This document shows, piece after piece, positions 49,437 through 57,981 of a stretch of DNA of 64,000 nt. Origin of the DNA: Mycobacterium sp. 1081908.1 (lineage in GTDB: Bacteria > Actinomycetota > Actinomycetes > Mycobacteriales > Mycobacteriaceae); assembly GCF_001673535.1 (NCBI RefSeq), contig NZ_LZLY01000133.1, positions 1 through 64,000 of the forward strand. Reading direction: 5' to 3'. Position 1 is the stretch's first letter. Every line of letters starts with the position of its first letter. The notes below the pieces were generated by a model. The model saw nothing but the letters and a program-made list of their open reading frames with translations, did not search any database and was not told where the DNA came from. A program made the translations under genes and the position numbers.

Positions 49437-52400
49437 GTGGCCAAAGAGCCCCATGGCGTTCGCGCGGACGCCGTGCAGAGCATGTGCGCCTACTGCGGTG
49501 TCGGTTGCGGAATGGTGTTCCAGGTCACAGCGGACCCGGCGAGCGGCCGCCGTCACGTTACGAAAACTGTTGGAAACAAAAGCCACCCGGCCAACTTCGG
49601 CCGGCTGTGCACCAAGGGCGCGACCACCGCCGACCTGCTGGCCGCGCCGGGCCGGCTGGAATCGGCACAGGTGCGGCCCGACCGCGGCGAGCCCCTCGAG
49701 CCGATCGACATCGACGACGCGATAACTCGGTGCGCGAAGCAGCTGCGAGCGATCATCGACCAGGACGGCCCCGACGCCTTCGCCATGTACGTGTCCGGCC
49801 AGATGTCCCTCGAGGCGCAGTATTTGGCGAACAAGCTGACCAAGGGCTTCATCGGAACCAACCAGATCGAATCGAACTCGCGACTGTGCATGGCCAGCGC
49901 GGGCTCGGGATACAAGCTGTCCCTGGGCGCCGACGGACCGCCCGGCTCGTACCAGGACTTCGACGCGGCCGACGTGTTCCTCGTCATCGGCTCCAACATG
50001 GCCGACTGCCACCCGATCCTGTTCCTGCGCATGATGGATCGCGTCAAGGCCGGCGCCAAGCTGATCGTGGTGGACCCGCGCCGCACCGCGACCGCCGAGA
50101 AGGCCGACCTGTTCCTGCAACTCGCGCCCGGGACCGATCTCGCGCTGCTCAACGGGCTGCTGCACCTGATCGTCCAAAACGGGCACACCGATCCCGAATT
50201 CATCGCCGAATTCACCGAAGGCTGGGAAGTGATGCCGAGCTTCCTCGGCCAGTACACCGCCGACAGGGTCGGCGAAATCACCGGAATCCCAACCGAAGAC
50301 ATCCGCACCGCGGCCCGCTGGATCGGCGAGGCCGAAAATTTCATGAGCTGCTGGACGATGGGACTCAACCAGAGCACGCACGGCACCTGGAACACCAACG
50401 CGATTTGCAACCTGCACCTGGCGACCGGCACCATCTGCAAACCCGGCAGCGGCCCCTTCTCGCTCACCGGGCAGCCCAACGCCATGGGCGGGCGCGAAAT
50501 GGGCTACATGGGGCCGGGTCTACCCGGTCAGCGCTCGGTGGCGTCGGCCGCCGACCGCGAATTCGTCGAGGACCAATGGGGCATTGCCCGCGGCACGCTG
50601 CGCACCGAGGTCGGCACCGGCACCGTCGACATGTTCTCCCGCATGGCCGACGGGCAGATCAAGGCCTGCTGGATCGTGTGCACCAATCCCGTTGCCTCCG
50701 TGGCGAACCGGAGAACGGTGCTGGCCGGCCTCGAAAGCGCGGAACTGGTGATCGCCCAGGACGCGTTCTTGGAGACCGAGACCAACGAGTACGCCGACGT
50801 GTTGTTTCCGGCCGCCTTGTGGTCGGAGTCCGAAGGCGTGATGGTCAATTCCGAGCGGAACCTGACCCTGTTCCAGCCGGCCGTCGAGGCGCCGGGACAA
50901 GCGCTGCCGGACTGGCAGATCATCGCCCGAATCGCCTGCGCGATGGGGTTTTCGGAGGCGTTTAGCTACGGCTCCGCGGAGGAAGTGTTCGAGGAGATCA
51001 AACGATTCTGGAACCCGGCGACGGGCTACGACCTGCGCGGCGCCAGTTACCCTCGGCTGCACGAGTCACCGCTGCAGTGGCCGTGCCCGCCCGACGACGC
51101 CGGCGACCGCCACCCCATCCGCTACCTGAACGACGGCGTCAGCCAGGACCGGCTGGTCCGCGAGGACGGCAGCGTACCCCGGCTGGCCTTCCCCACCGCG
51201 ACCGGTCGCGCGGTGTTCTTCGCCCGCCCACACCTGTTGCCCGACGAAATGCCCGACGACGACTTCCCATTCCTGCTCAACACCGGGCGCCTGCCACACC
51301 AATGGCACACGATGACCAAGACCGGGAAGGTCGCCAAACTCAACAAGCTCAACCCCGGTCCCTTCGTCGAAATTCATCCCGACGACGCGGCCCGGCTGCA
51401 GATCTGTGCGGACGACCCGGTCGAAATCGCCTCCCGCCGCGGCCGCGCCGTGCTGCCCGCCGTGATCACCGACCGGGTCCGCCCCGGCGACTGCTTTGCG
51501 CCCTTCCACTGGAACGACGTCTTCGGCGAGTACCTTTCGATCAACGCCGTCACCAACGACGCCGTCGACCCGGTCTCCCATCAACCGGAGTTCAAGGCCT
51601 GCGCGGTGACCCTGACGAAGGTCGCCGTCGCACAACCCGATTCGAGTGGCGCACCGCCGGCGGCCGACGAGCCGTCCGACGCGATCAGCCTGTCCCGCGT
51701 CGACGCCTTCGCCGAACTCGTCGGCGTGGCGAACGAACCGGTGCCACAGTTCGGCCCGCTGGGCCGCTCCTACCTGGCGGGCCTCGTCACCGGGCTGCGC
51801 TCGGAAGCCGGCCGTCGCGCGGCCGGGGTGCCCACCCTGCCCCAGAACGCCCCTTTCGATTCCAGCACCCGGCTGTGGCTCGACGGCCTGCTCGCGGGCA
51901 TGTTCGCCCGCACCGAGGCGCCGATCCCGGCCGTCGCGCCACCACCGATCGATCCCCCCGACCCAGCGCCCGAGCGGGCGGCCGTCGTGGTGCTGTGGGC
52001 CTCGCAGACCGGAAACGCCGAGGAACTCGCCGCCGATGTCGCCGCGCGACTGCGCGAGGCCACGCTGCCGGTCGCGCTGCACGCCATGGACGACTTCCCG
52101 CTGGCGCAGCTCCCGACCACGCGGGAACTACTGCTGATCACCAGCACCACCGGTGATGGTGACCCACCGGACAACGGCACCGGCCTGTGGCGGGCGCTAA
52201 CGTCCGACGGCGCACCGCAATTCACCGACACCCGATACGCGGTGCTGGCGCTGGGCGACTCCAACTACGACGACTTCTGCGGTCACGGCCGCAAGCTCGA
52301 CGAGCGGCTCGCCGAGCGGGGAGCCACCCGCATCGTCGACCGGGTCGACTGCGAGCCCGACTACGAAGACGGCGCCGCCAAGTGGTTGAGCGGGGTCATC

Positions 52401-53630
52401 GAGGCGCTGGCCCGCACGCCGGCGCCGGTGGGCCGGGATGGCGGCACGCCGGCGGCGCTCACCTCCGCGGTCGCCACGCCGATCCGGCCCGTCAACGTGC
52501 CCGAAGCCGTCGGCTACTCCAAGAAGCATCCCCTGATCACCGACATGGCCCGCAACATCAAGCTGGGCCGGCCGGAGTCGGCAAAGGACGTGCGGCAGTT
52601 GGTGTTTCGTGTGCCCGAAGACACGATCAGCTACGAGGCCGGTGACGCCCTCGGGGTGTGGCCCCGCAACAGCGACCGGCTCGTCGACGAATGGCTGTCG
52701 GTCACCGGGCTGGACGGGCAGACCCCGGTCGAGGTCGGCGAGCACGGTTTGATGTCGTTGCGCTCCGCGCTCACCGAGCGAATCGAGATCGCTCATATCA
52801 GCCGGGATTTGGTGCGGTTCGTGCAGGAGCGCACCGGCAACCGGAAGCTGGCCGAACTGCTGAGGCCGGAAAACAAGGCCGAGCTGAGCAATTGGGCATG
52901 GGGACGCCAGTTGGTGGACCTGCTGGCGCAGCTGCCGGTCTACGCATCGGCTCACGAGTGGCTGCGGGTCCTCAAACGCCTTCAGCCGCGGCTGTACTCG
53001 ATCTCCTCGAGCCCCAAAGAGTGCCCGGGGGAAGTTCACCTGACGGTCTCGCCTGTCCGCTACAACTTCCAGGGCGTCCCCCGCCGCGGGGTGTGTTCGA
53101 CCTACCTCGCCGATCGTTCCCCCGGCGATCGCGTCGCCGTCTATCTGCAGCCGTCGAGCAACTTCCGGCCCCCCGCCGACCCGGACACCCCGATGATCAT
53201 GATCGGTCCGGGCACCGGGATCGCACCATTCCGCGGCTTCCTGCAGGAACGCCGCGCGCTGGGCCACACCGCGCCGAACTGGCTGTTCTTCGGCGAACAG
53301 CACGCCGCCACCGACTACTACTACCGCGACGAGATCGAACAGATGCGGGCCGACGGGGTGCTCACCGAGCTGGACCTGGCGTTCTCGCGCGACCAGCGCG
53401 ACAAGATCTACGTGCAGCACCTGATGCGCCAGCGCGGGGACCAGCTGTGGCGCTGGCTGCAAGACGGCGCGCAGCTGTACGTCTGCGGCAACGCCGACCC
53501 GATGGCCAAGGACGTCGACCGCGCGCTCTGCGAAATCGCCGCCCAACACGGCAACCTCGACCCGGAGGCGGCGCGGGAATACGTGCGAGCGCTGAGCGCC
53601 GACAAGCGCTACCACCGCGACGTGTACTAG
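49437..53630 (+). CDS. nasN: Fused NADPH nitrate reductase (NasN type)
   Basis: A 1,397-residue self-contained oxidoreductase. Part one is a molybdopterin nitrate reductase: 4Fe-4S cysteines at 17, 20, 24 and 58 (MCAYCGVGC ... RLCTKG), NSRLCMASAGSGYK, CWTMGLNQSTHGTWNT, and LNTGRLPHQWHTMTKTG in the C-terminal cap. Part two is a flavodoxin domain (about 850-995; WASQTGNAEELA, STTGDGDPPDNG). Part three is a CysJ-like FAD/NADPH reductase (about 1030-1397; RLYSISSSPKE, IGPGTGIAPFRGF, YVCGNA). Electrons can thus pass from NADPH to nitrate within one chain. GTG 49437 follows GGGGAGGAAA; an upstream in-frame start lies in the promoter. In M. smegmatis the related enzyme works in nitrate assimilation. 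Confidence 0.92.
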   Translation: MAKEPHGVRADAVQSMCAYCGVGCGMVFQVTADPASGRRHVTKTVGNKSHPANFGRLCTKGATTADLLAAPGRLESAQVRPDRGEPLEPIDIDDAITRCAKQLRAIIDQDGPDAFAMYVSGQMSLEAQYLANKLTKGFIGTNQIESNSRLCMASAGSGYKLSLGADGPPGSYQDFDAADVFLVIGSNMADCHPILFLRMMDRVKAGAKLIVVDPRRTATAEKADLFLQLAPGTDLALLNGLLHLIVQNGHTDPEFIAEFTEGWEVMPSFLGQYTADRVGEITGIPTEDIRTAARWIGEAENFMSCWTMGLNQSTHGTWNTNAICNLHLATGTICKPGSGPFSLTGQPNAMGGREMGYMGPGLPGQRSVASAADREFVEDQWGIARGTLRTEVGTGTVDMFSRMADGQIKACWIVCTNPVASVANRRTVLAGLESAELVIAQDAFLETETNEYADVLFPAALWSESEGVMVNSERNLTLFQPAVEAPGQALPDWQIIARIACAMGFSEAFSYGSAEEVFEEIKRFWNPATGYDLRGASYPRLHESPLQWPCPPDDAGDRHPIRYLNDGVSQDRLVREDGSVPRLAFPTATGRAVFFARPHLLPDEMPDDDFPFLLNTGRLPHQWHTMTKTGKVAKLNKLNPGPFVEIHPDDAARLQICADDPVEIASRRGRAVLPAVITDRVRPGDCFAPFHWNDVFGEYLSINAVTNDAVDPVSHQPEFKACAVTLTKVAVAQPDSSGAPPAADEPSDAISLSRVDAFAELVGVANEPVPQFGPLGRSYLAGLVTGLRSEAGRRAAGVPTLPQNAPFDSSTRLWLDGLLAGMFARTEAPIPAVAPPPIDPPDPAPERAAVVVLWASQTGNAEELAADVAARLREATLPVALHAMDDFPLAQLPTTRELLLITSTTGDGDPPDNGTGLWRALTSDGAPQFTDTRYAVLALGDSNYDDFCGHGRKLDERLAERGATRIVDRVDCEPDYEDGAAKWLSGVIEALARTPAPVGRDGGTPAALTSAVATPIRPVNVPEAVGYSKKHPLITDMARNIKLGRPESAKDVRQLVFRVPEDTISYEAGDALGVWPRNSDRLVDEWLSVTGLDGQTPVEVGEHGLMSLRSALTERIEIAHISRDLVRFVQERTGNRKLAELLRPENKAELSNWAWGRQLVDLLAQLPVYASAHEWLRVLKRLQPRLYSISSSPKECPGEVHLTVSPVRYNFQGVPRRGVCSTYLADRSPGDRVAVYLQPSSNFRPPADPDTPMIMIGPGTGIAPFRGFLQERRALGHTAPNWLFFGEQHAATDYYYRDEIEQMRADGVLTELDLAFSRDQRDKIYVQHLMRQRGDQLWRWLQDGAQLYVCGNADPMAKDVDRALCEIAAQHGNLDPEAAREYVRALSADKRYHRDVY

Positions 53631-53641
53631 GCGCTTGACCC

Positions 53642-53679
53642 GTAATACGACGGAAACGTCGCACACCCGCCGCTGAAAC
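53642..53679 (+). repeat. Duplicate of the nitrate reductase promoter element
   Basis: GTAAT-N6-GAAAC-N6-CACCC-N6-GAAAC has the same spacing as 49,339-49,376. The flanks also match: GAAACATCG-TGCCGCAC after it, and the ribosome site plus GTAG-CGTGGC before the relic's GTG. The two regions are diverged copies. Confidence 0.75.
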
Positions 53680-53733
53680 ATCGCTGCCGCACCATTCACT
53701 CATTAGGTCGCGCACCCGAAGGAGTGACGTAGC

Positions 53734-54036
53734 GTGGCTCGGGAGTGTGAAGGGCCGGATCGGCTCATGAAGGAAGTCTGCCCGCGGCGGTGCCGGCTGC
53801 ATCCCGACGGCAGAGCCTCGGCGCCAGGCCAAGTCGATTGGGCGGGGCTACCCGTCAACCTGGACATGGCGTTCTCCCGCCTGCAGCGCGACAAAGTCTA
53901 TGTGCAGCACGTCAAGCGCAAACAGGGCAGCCAGCTATCGCGGTGGGCGCACGACGGCGCGCAGCCCTGCGTCTGTGAGACCGCCGAAGACGGGGTCCGG
54001 GCCCCCGACGCGGCCGAGGCCATCCCAGGTCGGTAG
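53734..54036 (+). pseudogene. Deleted duplicate of the nitrate reductase gene
   Basis: The 100-residue frame begins VARECEGPDRLMKEVCPRRC, which resembles the start of the intact enzyme (VAKEPHGVRADAVQSMCAYC). It then jumps to a copy of the far C-terminus: LDMAFSRLQRDKVYVQHVKRKQGSQL against LDLAFSRDQRDKIYVQHLMRQRGDQL. The NADPH-site YVCGNA has become CVCETA. More than 1,250 residues are missing between. A relic of a tandem duplication is far more likely than a functional gene, although the frame is still open. Confidence 0.85.
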
Positions 54037-54045
54037 CGGCGAACG

Positions 54046-55008
54046 CTAATCGATACGTGTCCAGCCGCGCCGGGCATCGCTCGCGGCCAAGGCGTCCCCC
54101 AGGGTCCACACCGCCGCTCCCAGCAGGGCAAGGTCTTTGATGAGGAAGGCGCCCGTGTCGGTCAGGACGGGAATCGCGTCCGTTTGACCGTCCACCACAC
54201 CCGGCGTCGTGAACAGGAAGCTCACCGTAAACAGGAACAAACCGATGGCCATTCCGCTGCCGACCGCGGACACCCGCGGCACAAGCGGTTTGAGCGCGAT
54301 GAGGACGGCCGCGGCGATTTCGATGACCCCGATCATCATCGAGACCATCCGGACGCCGAGCATCTCGTAAATCCATCCCGTCATCGGTTGGTTTGCGACC
54401 AGCGGCACGATGCTGTTGGCCTCTGCGGCAGTGAATTTCGCCGCGCCTATCCATAGCAGCGGAGCGATCAGGCCGCAACGGAGGATCACTCCGCCACACC
54501 GGGTGAACCGCGCGGCCACCGATCTTCGTCGACCCGACAGTGTCGTCGACATAGCGGAACCCATCAAACGCCTCCCGATTGGCCGGGGCGACTGATCGAG
54601 GCTTCGGGCCAGGAGCCGTCGGCCCTCGTCGATGAACCTTCGATGCGCGTAATAGCCGAACAGGTCGGCGACATTGTTGCCGTTGGGCGCGACGACGACT
54701 TCGAGGGTGCGGCAGCCGCGCGATCGGGCCCACTCGGCGCTGTCGTCGATGAGAGCGGTCGCGACTCCCGCCTGTCGATGATCCCGCTCGACGAACAGGT
54801 CTTCGAGTTCGGCAACAGCGCCTTGCTCGAGCCCGAAACTCAGGGTGGTGATGGCGAAGCCGACGATCGCGTGCTGCCGGCCGGCGATCGCGACTCGCGC
54901 GGCGCGCGTGCGGATCAGAACGGCCAAATTGTCGCGAAGCTCCGAAACCGGCGTGTTGAATCCGTCCTCGAGGTAGAACGCGGTAGCCAAGTCCAAGACC
55001 CGGGCCAA
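54046..55008 (-). CDS. GNAT acetyltransferase fused to DUF417 (RclC-like) membrane protein
   Basis: Residues 1-145 form a GNAT domain (AELEDLFVERDHRQAGVATALIDD is the acetyl-CoA loop, GYYAHRRFIDEGRRLL the end). Residues about 155-320 are a four-helix DUF417/YkgB protein: RCGLIAPLLWIGAAKFTAAEANSIVPLVANQP, then GVIEIAAAVLIAL, FTVSFLFTTPGV, and FLIKDLALLGAAVW, matching E. coli RclC. The join contains GGGAGG 7 nt before an in-frame ATG at 54564, so the second part may also start on its own. TTG 55008 is a conservative start; the frame and the GNAT beta-strand (VEIRTARRADL) continue back to the peroxiredoxin stop near 55,056. Same operon as the peroxiredoxin. Confidence 0.8.
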   Translation of the reverse strand: MARVLDLATAFYLEDGFNTPVSELRDNLAVLIRTRAARVAIAGRQHAIVGFAITTLSFGLEQGAVAELEDLFVERDHRQAGVATALIDDSAEWARSRGCRTLEVVVAPNGNNVADLFGYYAHRRFIDEGRRLLARSLDQSPRPIGRRLMGSAMSTTLSGRRRSVAARFTRCGGVILRCGLIAPLLWIGAAKFTAAEANSIVPLVANQPMTGWIYEMLGVRMVSMMIGVIEIAAAVLIALKPLVPRVSAVGSGMAIGLFLFTVSFLFTTPGVVDGQTDAIPVLTDTGAFLIKDLALLGAAVWTLGDALAASDARRGWTRID

Positions 55009-55055
55009 GTCCGCTCGCCGGGCCGTGCGGATTTCAACGCCGCCCCGCGATTTCG

Positions 55056-55622
55056 TCAGCGTCCGGACCGATCACGCGCGCCGGCCTGGGCGGTGGATGC
55101 GACCGCGGCCAGGATTTCCTCGATCGGCGCGATGTCAGCCGCGGTCCTGCTTTGATGCGCGTACACGACGCGCGCATCGCGGTCGACCACGAAGGTGCCG
55201 CGGCCCTGCAGGAAGCCCGAATTAGCCTTGCCCACACGGCTTCCCGACCGCAGGGCGTTGATCAATTTCCTGGGCGAGAAGACGGCGTAGCGGACGGCCG
55301 AAAAGCGCTCGACGTCCGCGGCGGCCTCCAGCTCGCGGTTGAAATCGCTGACGCACTGGAAGGGTATGCCCCGCTCGGTACACGCGTGCGAAATCGTGTC
55401 GACGTCCTCGCGGTAGACGAGCACGACGTGCGCCCCCGCGGCATCGAATTGGTCCTTTACCGAGGCGAGCTCGCGGGCGGCCTGTTGGCAGAACGGGCAC
55501 CACAACCGGTGGAAGGCCACCACCAGCGGACCGGTGGACAGCAGGGTCGACCACGCCAGGGGCCCATCGGTGGTGTCCACGGCGATATTGACGGGAAATC
55601 TCATCCCCACGGCAAGGCTCAC
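55056..55622 (-). CDS. Peroxiredoxin-like thiol protein
   Basis: A 188-residue thioredoxin-fold protein of the AhpC/TSA type. The active site is RLWCPFCQQAARELA (CxxC), with VVLVYREDVDTI and GRGTFVVDRDARVVYAH. A third Cys occurs in HACTERGIPFQCVSDF. GTG 55622 follows AGGAAGG by 7 nt; an upstream ATG lies inside the operator. It begins the minus-strand operon, coupled to the GNAT-DUF417 gene, and faces the TetR gene. It should reduce peroxides or other oxidants. Confidence 0.82.
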   Translation of the reverse strand: MSLAVGMRFPVNIAVDTTDGPLAWSTLLSTGPLVVAFHRLWCPFCQQAARELASVKDQFDAAGAHVVLVYREDVDTISHACTERGIPFQCVSDFNRELEAAADVERFSAVRYAVFSPRKLINALRSGSRVGKANSGFLQGRGTFVVDRDARVVYAHQSRTAADIAPIEEILAAVASTAQAGARDRSGR

Positions 55623-55645
55623 GGCATGTCCCTTCCTGGCGCGAC

Positions 55646-55682
55646 TGTACTTCATAGTACAGTATCTGTACCGTTTGATACA
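55646..55682. promoter_or_regulatory. Tandem TetR operators, site 1
   Basis: Two 16-bp palindromes of the form TGTAC-N6-GTACA stand at 55646-55661 (perfect arms) and 55667-55682 (one change, ATACA). Their start-to-start distance is 21 bp. They lie between the peroxiredoxin start and the TetR GTG at 55691. The same pair with the same spacing occurs at 56,905-56,941. Confidence 0.82.
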
Positions 55683-55690
55683 ATGGCCGG

Positions 55691-56359
55691 GTGATTTCGA
55701 AACCGACAACCGATCGGGGACGGGCGACGGTAGGCCGCATTTTGGAAGCCGCATGCCTGCTTTTCGACAGGCAGGGCGTGCGCGCGACGACGCTCGACGA
55801 GATCGGGGCCGCCGCGGGAGTAGGTCGCGGTCAGCTGTACCACTTCTTCGCCGACAAGGCCGACCTGGTGACCGATGTGGTCGGTTACCAAGTGGACCGG
55901 GTGATCTCGGCGATCCAGCCCCCTTTCGACACGATGTCAACCGCCGACGATGTGCGCGCCTGGTGCGAGGACGCCACCCGGCAATCGGCGTCCCCGACCG
56001 ATCCCGTCCGCTGCCCGATCGGCTCCTTGGTGTATCAGCTCGACGCCGACGCGGTGGCCGCCCGCGCGGCGCTGCGGGCGGGGTTCGCCCGCTGGGAAGA
56101 GATCTTTGCCGAGGGATTGCGCCGAGTGGCAGACAACGGCGAACTCCAGGCCGGTACCGACCCTTCGGTGCTCGCCGCCGGTCTGCTTGCCGCTTATCAG
56201 GGTGGACTGCTGCTTGCCGACGTCGGCGGTAACGTCGAACCCTTGCGCCGCGCGCTGCAGACGGTGACAGACGCGGCGTTGATTCCGCCTGCAAAAGCTC
56301 GGCGGCGCTTGACGACTCATGCCAAGGCGTCACGTGTCGCGAAGGCCACGGGCGGGTAG
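55691..56359 (+). CDS. TetR regulator of the stress module
   Basis: A 222-residue TetR protein. Its helix-turn-helix is TLDEIGAAAGVGRGQLYHFFADKADLV (about 35-61). Cys residues in the ligand domain (AWCEDA, VRCPIGSL) could sense oxidants or electrophiles. GTG 55691 begins 9 bp after the operator pair, so self-repression is expected. It converges with the AhpD-like gene and overlaps it by 43 nt. Confidence 0.88.
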   Translation: MISKPTTDRGRATVGRILEAACLLFDRQGVRATTLDEIGAAAGVGRGQLYHFFADKADLVTDVVGYQVDRVISAIQPPFDTMSTADDVRAWCEDATRQSASPTDPVRCPIGSLVYQLDADAVAARAALRAGFARWEEIFAEGLRRVADNGELQAGTDPSVLAAGLLAAYQGGLLLADVGGNVEPLRRALQTVTDAALIPPAKARRRLTTHAKASRVAKATGG

Positions 56360-56871
56360 TCGACCGGCACTTCGCTCAGATGGTGCAGGTAGTTGCTCAG
56401 CGTCGTCGATAGTGCGTGACCGACAAGTTCGACGATGTCGGCGTCGTGCCAGCCGGCGGCGCGCACGGCGGCAAGGTCCTCCTCGTCGAGATGTCCGCGG
56501 GCGCGGACGAGCTGCTGTACAAAGCGCAGCGCGGCGGCGATCTTGGGATCGGACGCGTGTGCCGTGCGGGCGGCTGAAATGTCCTCGGCAGCAAGCCCGT
56601 AAGCGCGCGCCGCGGCGCTATGGGCCGCAAGGCAATAGGCGCAGCGGTTCTCGTGCGACACCGCGATCGCGAGCTGCTCAGCCACCGCCCGCGAAAAGGC
56701 TCCTTCGCTGAGCGCGGCGTCGAAAGCCAGCACCGCTTGCGTCATGGGTAGCGACAACGCAAGTACCGCACCGAGATTGGGCACCCTCCCCCAGTTTCGG
56801 TTGATCGCCGCCCGCGCCTGCAGCTGATCGGGCCTCGAGGTGGACGACTCGGCGGTGGTGATGCGCGACAT
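56317..56871 (-). CDS. AhpD-like alkylhydroperoxidase
   Basis: A 184-residue helical protein with the AhpD core motif ENRCAYCLAAHSAAARAYGL: the catalytic CxxC and the following His. Glu and His of the proton relay are in place. Its start lies 34 bp from the second operator pair, and its 3' end overlaps the TetR gene. It likely works with peroxiredoxins in peroxide or organic hydroperoxide reduction. Confidence 0.88.
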   Translation of the reverse strand: MSRITTAESSTSRPDQLQARAAINRNWGRVPNLGAVLALSLPMTQAVLAFDAALSEGAFSRAVAEQLAIAVSHENRCAYCLAAHSAAARAYGLAAEDISAARTAHASDPKIAAALRFVQQLVRARGHLDEEDLAAVRAAGWHDADIVELVGHALSTTLSNYLHHLSEVPVDYPPVAFATRDALA

Positions 56872-56904
56872 CTGCGGCTCCTCGGTTTGAACGTTTTGAG
56901 TGTC

Positions 56905-56941
56905 TGTACTCTGTAGTACATTTACTGTACTTTAAAGTCCA
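56905..56941. promoter_or_regulatory. Tandem TetR operators, site 2
   Basis: TGTAC-N6-GTACA at 56905-56920 (perfect) and TGTAC-N6-GTCCA at 56926-56941 (one change), 21 bp start to start, exactly as at 55,646-55,682. They lie between the divergent AhpD-like and EamA genes. The N6 spacers differ between sites, so the conserved arms are under selection. Confidence 0.82.
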
Positions 56942-56966
56942 GACCTCAGGCAAGGAGGTACCCGCG

Positions 56967-57929
56967 TTGCCTACCCCACCGACCTGTGCGGGTCGCGCCA
57001 CCGTCGGGTGGCGGTTCGCGCACCGCGGCGAGGTCGGCGTCGCCGCTGCCGCGGTTGCGTTTGGAATAGGCAGCGCGCTGACCGTGCTGGCGCTGCGTGG
57101 CCTGACCCCCGCCGACATGCTGGTCGTCGAATTGGGCGGAGCAACGCTCGTCTTCATGCCCGTCGCGCTCGTCACGGGCCAACTCCAGACCCGTGGCGCC
57201 GTGCGCGCGATGGCCCAAGGCGTCATGTTGCCGGGCCTGACCTGGCTGTTGGAGAACCTGGGCCTGGCGCGCACCACCGCGACGAGCGGATCGCTGCTGC
57301 TCGGGACCGAGACCCTCATGACCGTTGCGCTCGCGGTGCTCGTGCTGCGCGAGCGTCTCGGCGTACCCGGCGTCGTCGCACTGGTTTTCGGCCTCGCCGG
57401 CACCGGCCTGGTATCGCTGACCGCCGGAGAAACGGACGCCGTCGGGGATCAAACCATCGGGAACCTCCTCGTGATCGCGGCGGTGGCGTGCGGCGCGGTC
57501 TACGTCATCTGGTCAAGGCGCACGGCCCGCTCCCCCATGGCGGCACTCGGTCTCACCGCCTGGCAATTCGCCGGATCCACCCTCGCCGTCAGTCCTTTCG
57601 TGGCGCTTTCGTGGGCCACCCAGCGCAGCCACTTCACCACTGCGGGACCCGCGCATCTGCTTGCCGCCATCGCGGTGCTCGGCTCTACGATCGCGGCCAT
57701 GGCCGCGTTCAACCGAAGCATCTCGTCGGTCAGCGCCTCACGAGCCGGGCTGATGTTGAGCCTGCAACCCGTCGCCGGAGCAGTCACCGCCGTGATGGTG
57801 CTCGGCGAGCCGCCGCACGCACACACCGCGATCGGGGGGACCCTGATCGTGCTCGGTCTGGTCGTGCTTGCCGGCGCCACTCCCAACGGCGACGACACCA
57901 GCACGGGCGCGGCCAGGCAAAGTTCTTAA
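56967..57929 (+). CDS. EamA/DMT-family exporter
   Basis: A 320-residue drug/metabolite transporter with ten membrane helices in two EamA repeats (first: GEVGVAAAAVAFGIGSALTV; second: NLLVIAAVACGAVYVIWSRR, then LSLQPVAGAVTAVMVLGEPPH). TTG 56967 follows AAGGAGG by 8 nt. Its promoter carries the operator pair, so it belongs to the TetR stress module. It may export the compound that induces the module. Confidence 0.87.
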   Translation: MPTPPTCAGRATVGWRFAHRGEVGVAAAAVAFGIGSALTVLALRGLTPADMLVVELGGATLVFMPVALVTGQLQTRGAVRAMAQGVMLPGLTWLLENLGLARTTATSGSLLLGTETLMTVALAVLVLRERLGVPGVVALVFGLAGTGLVSLTAGETDAVGDQTIGNLLVIAAVACGAVYVIWSRRTARSPMAALGLTAWQFAGSTLAVSPFVALSWATQRSHFTTAGPAHLLAAIAVLGSTIAAMAAFNRSISSVSASRAGLMLSLQPVAGAVTAVMVLGEPPHAHTAIGGTLIVLGLVVLAGATPNGDDTSTGAARQSS

Positions 57930-57981
57930 TCCGCAACCTCCTTCAGGATGCGTTCACCGCGATCGGCGCTACGGTGTTGTG

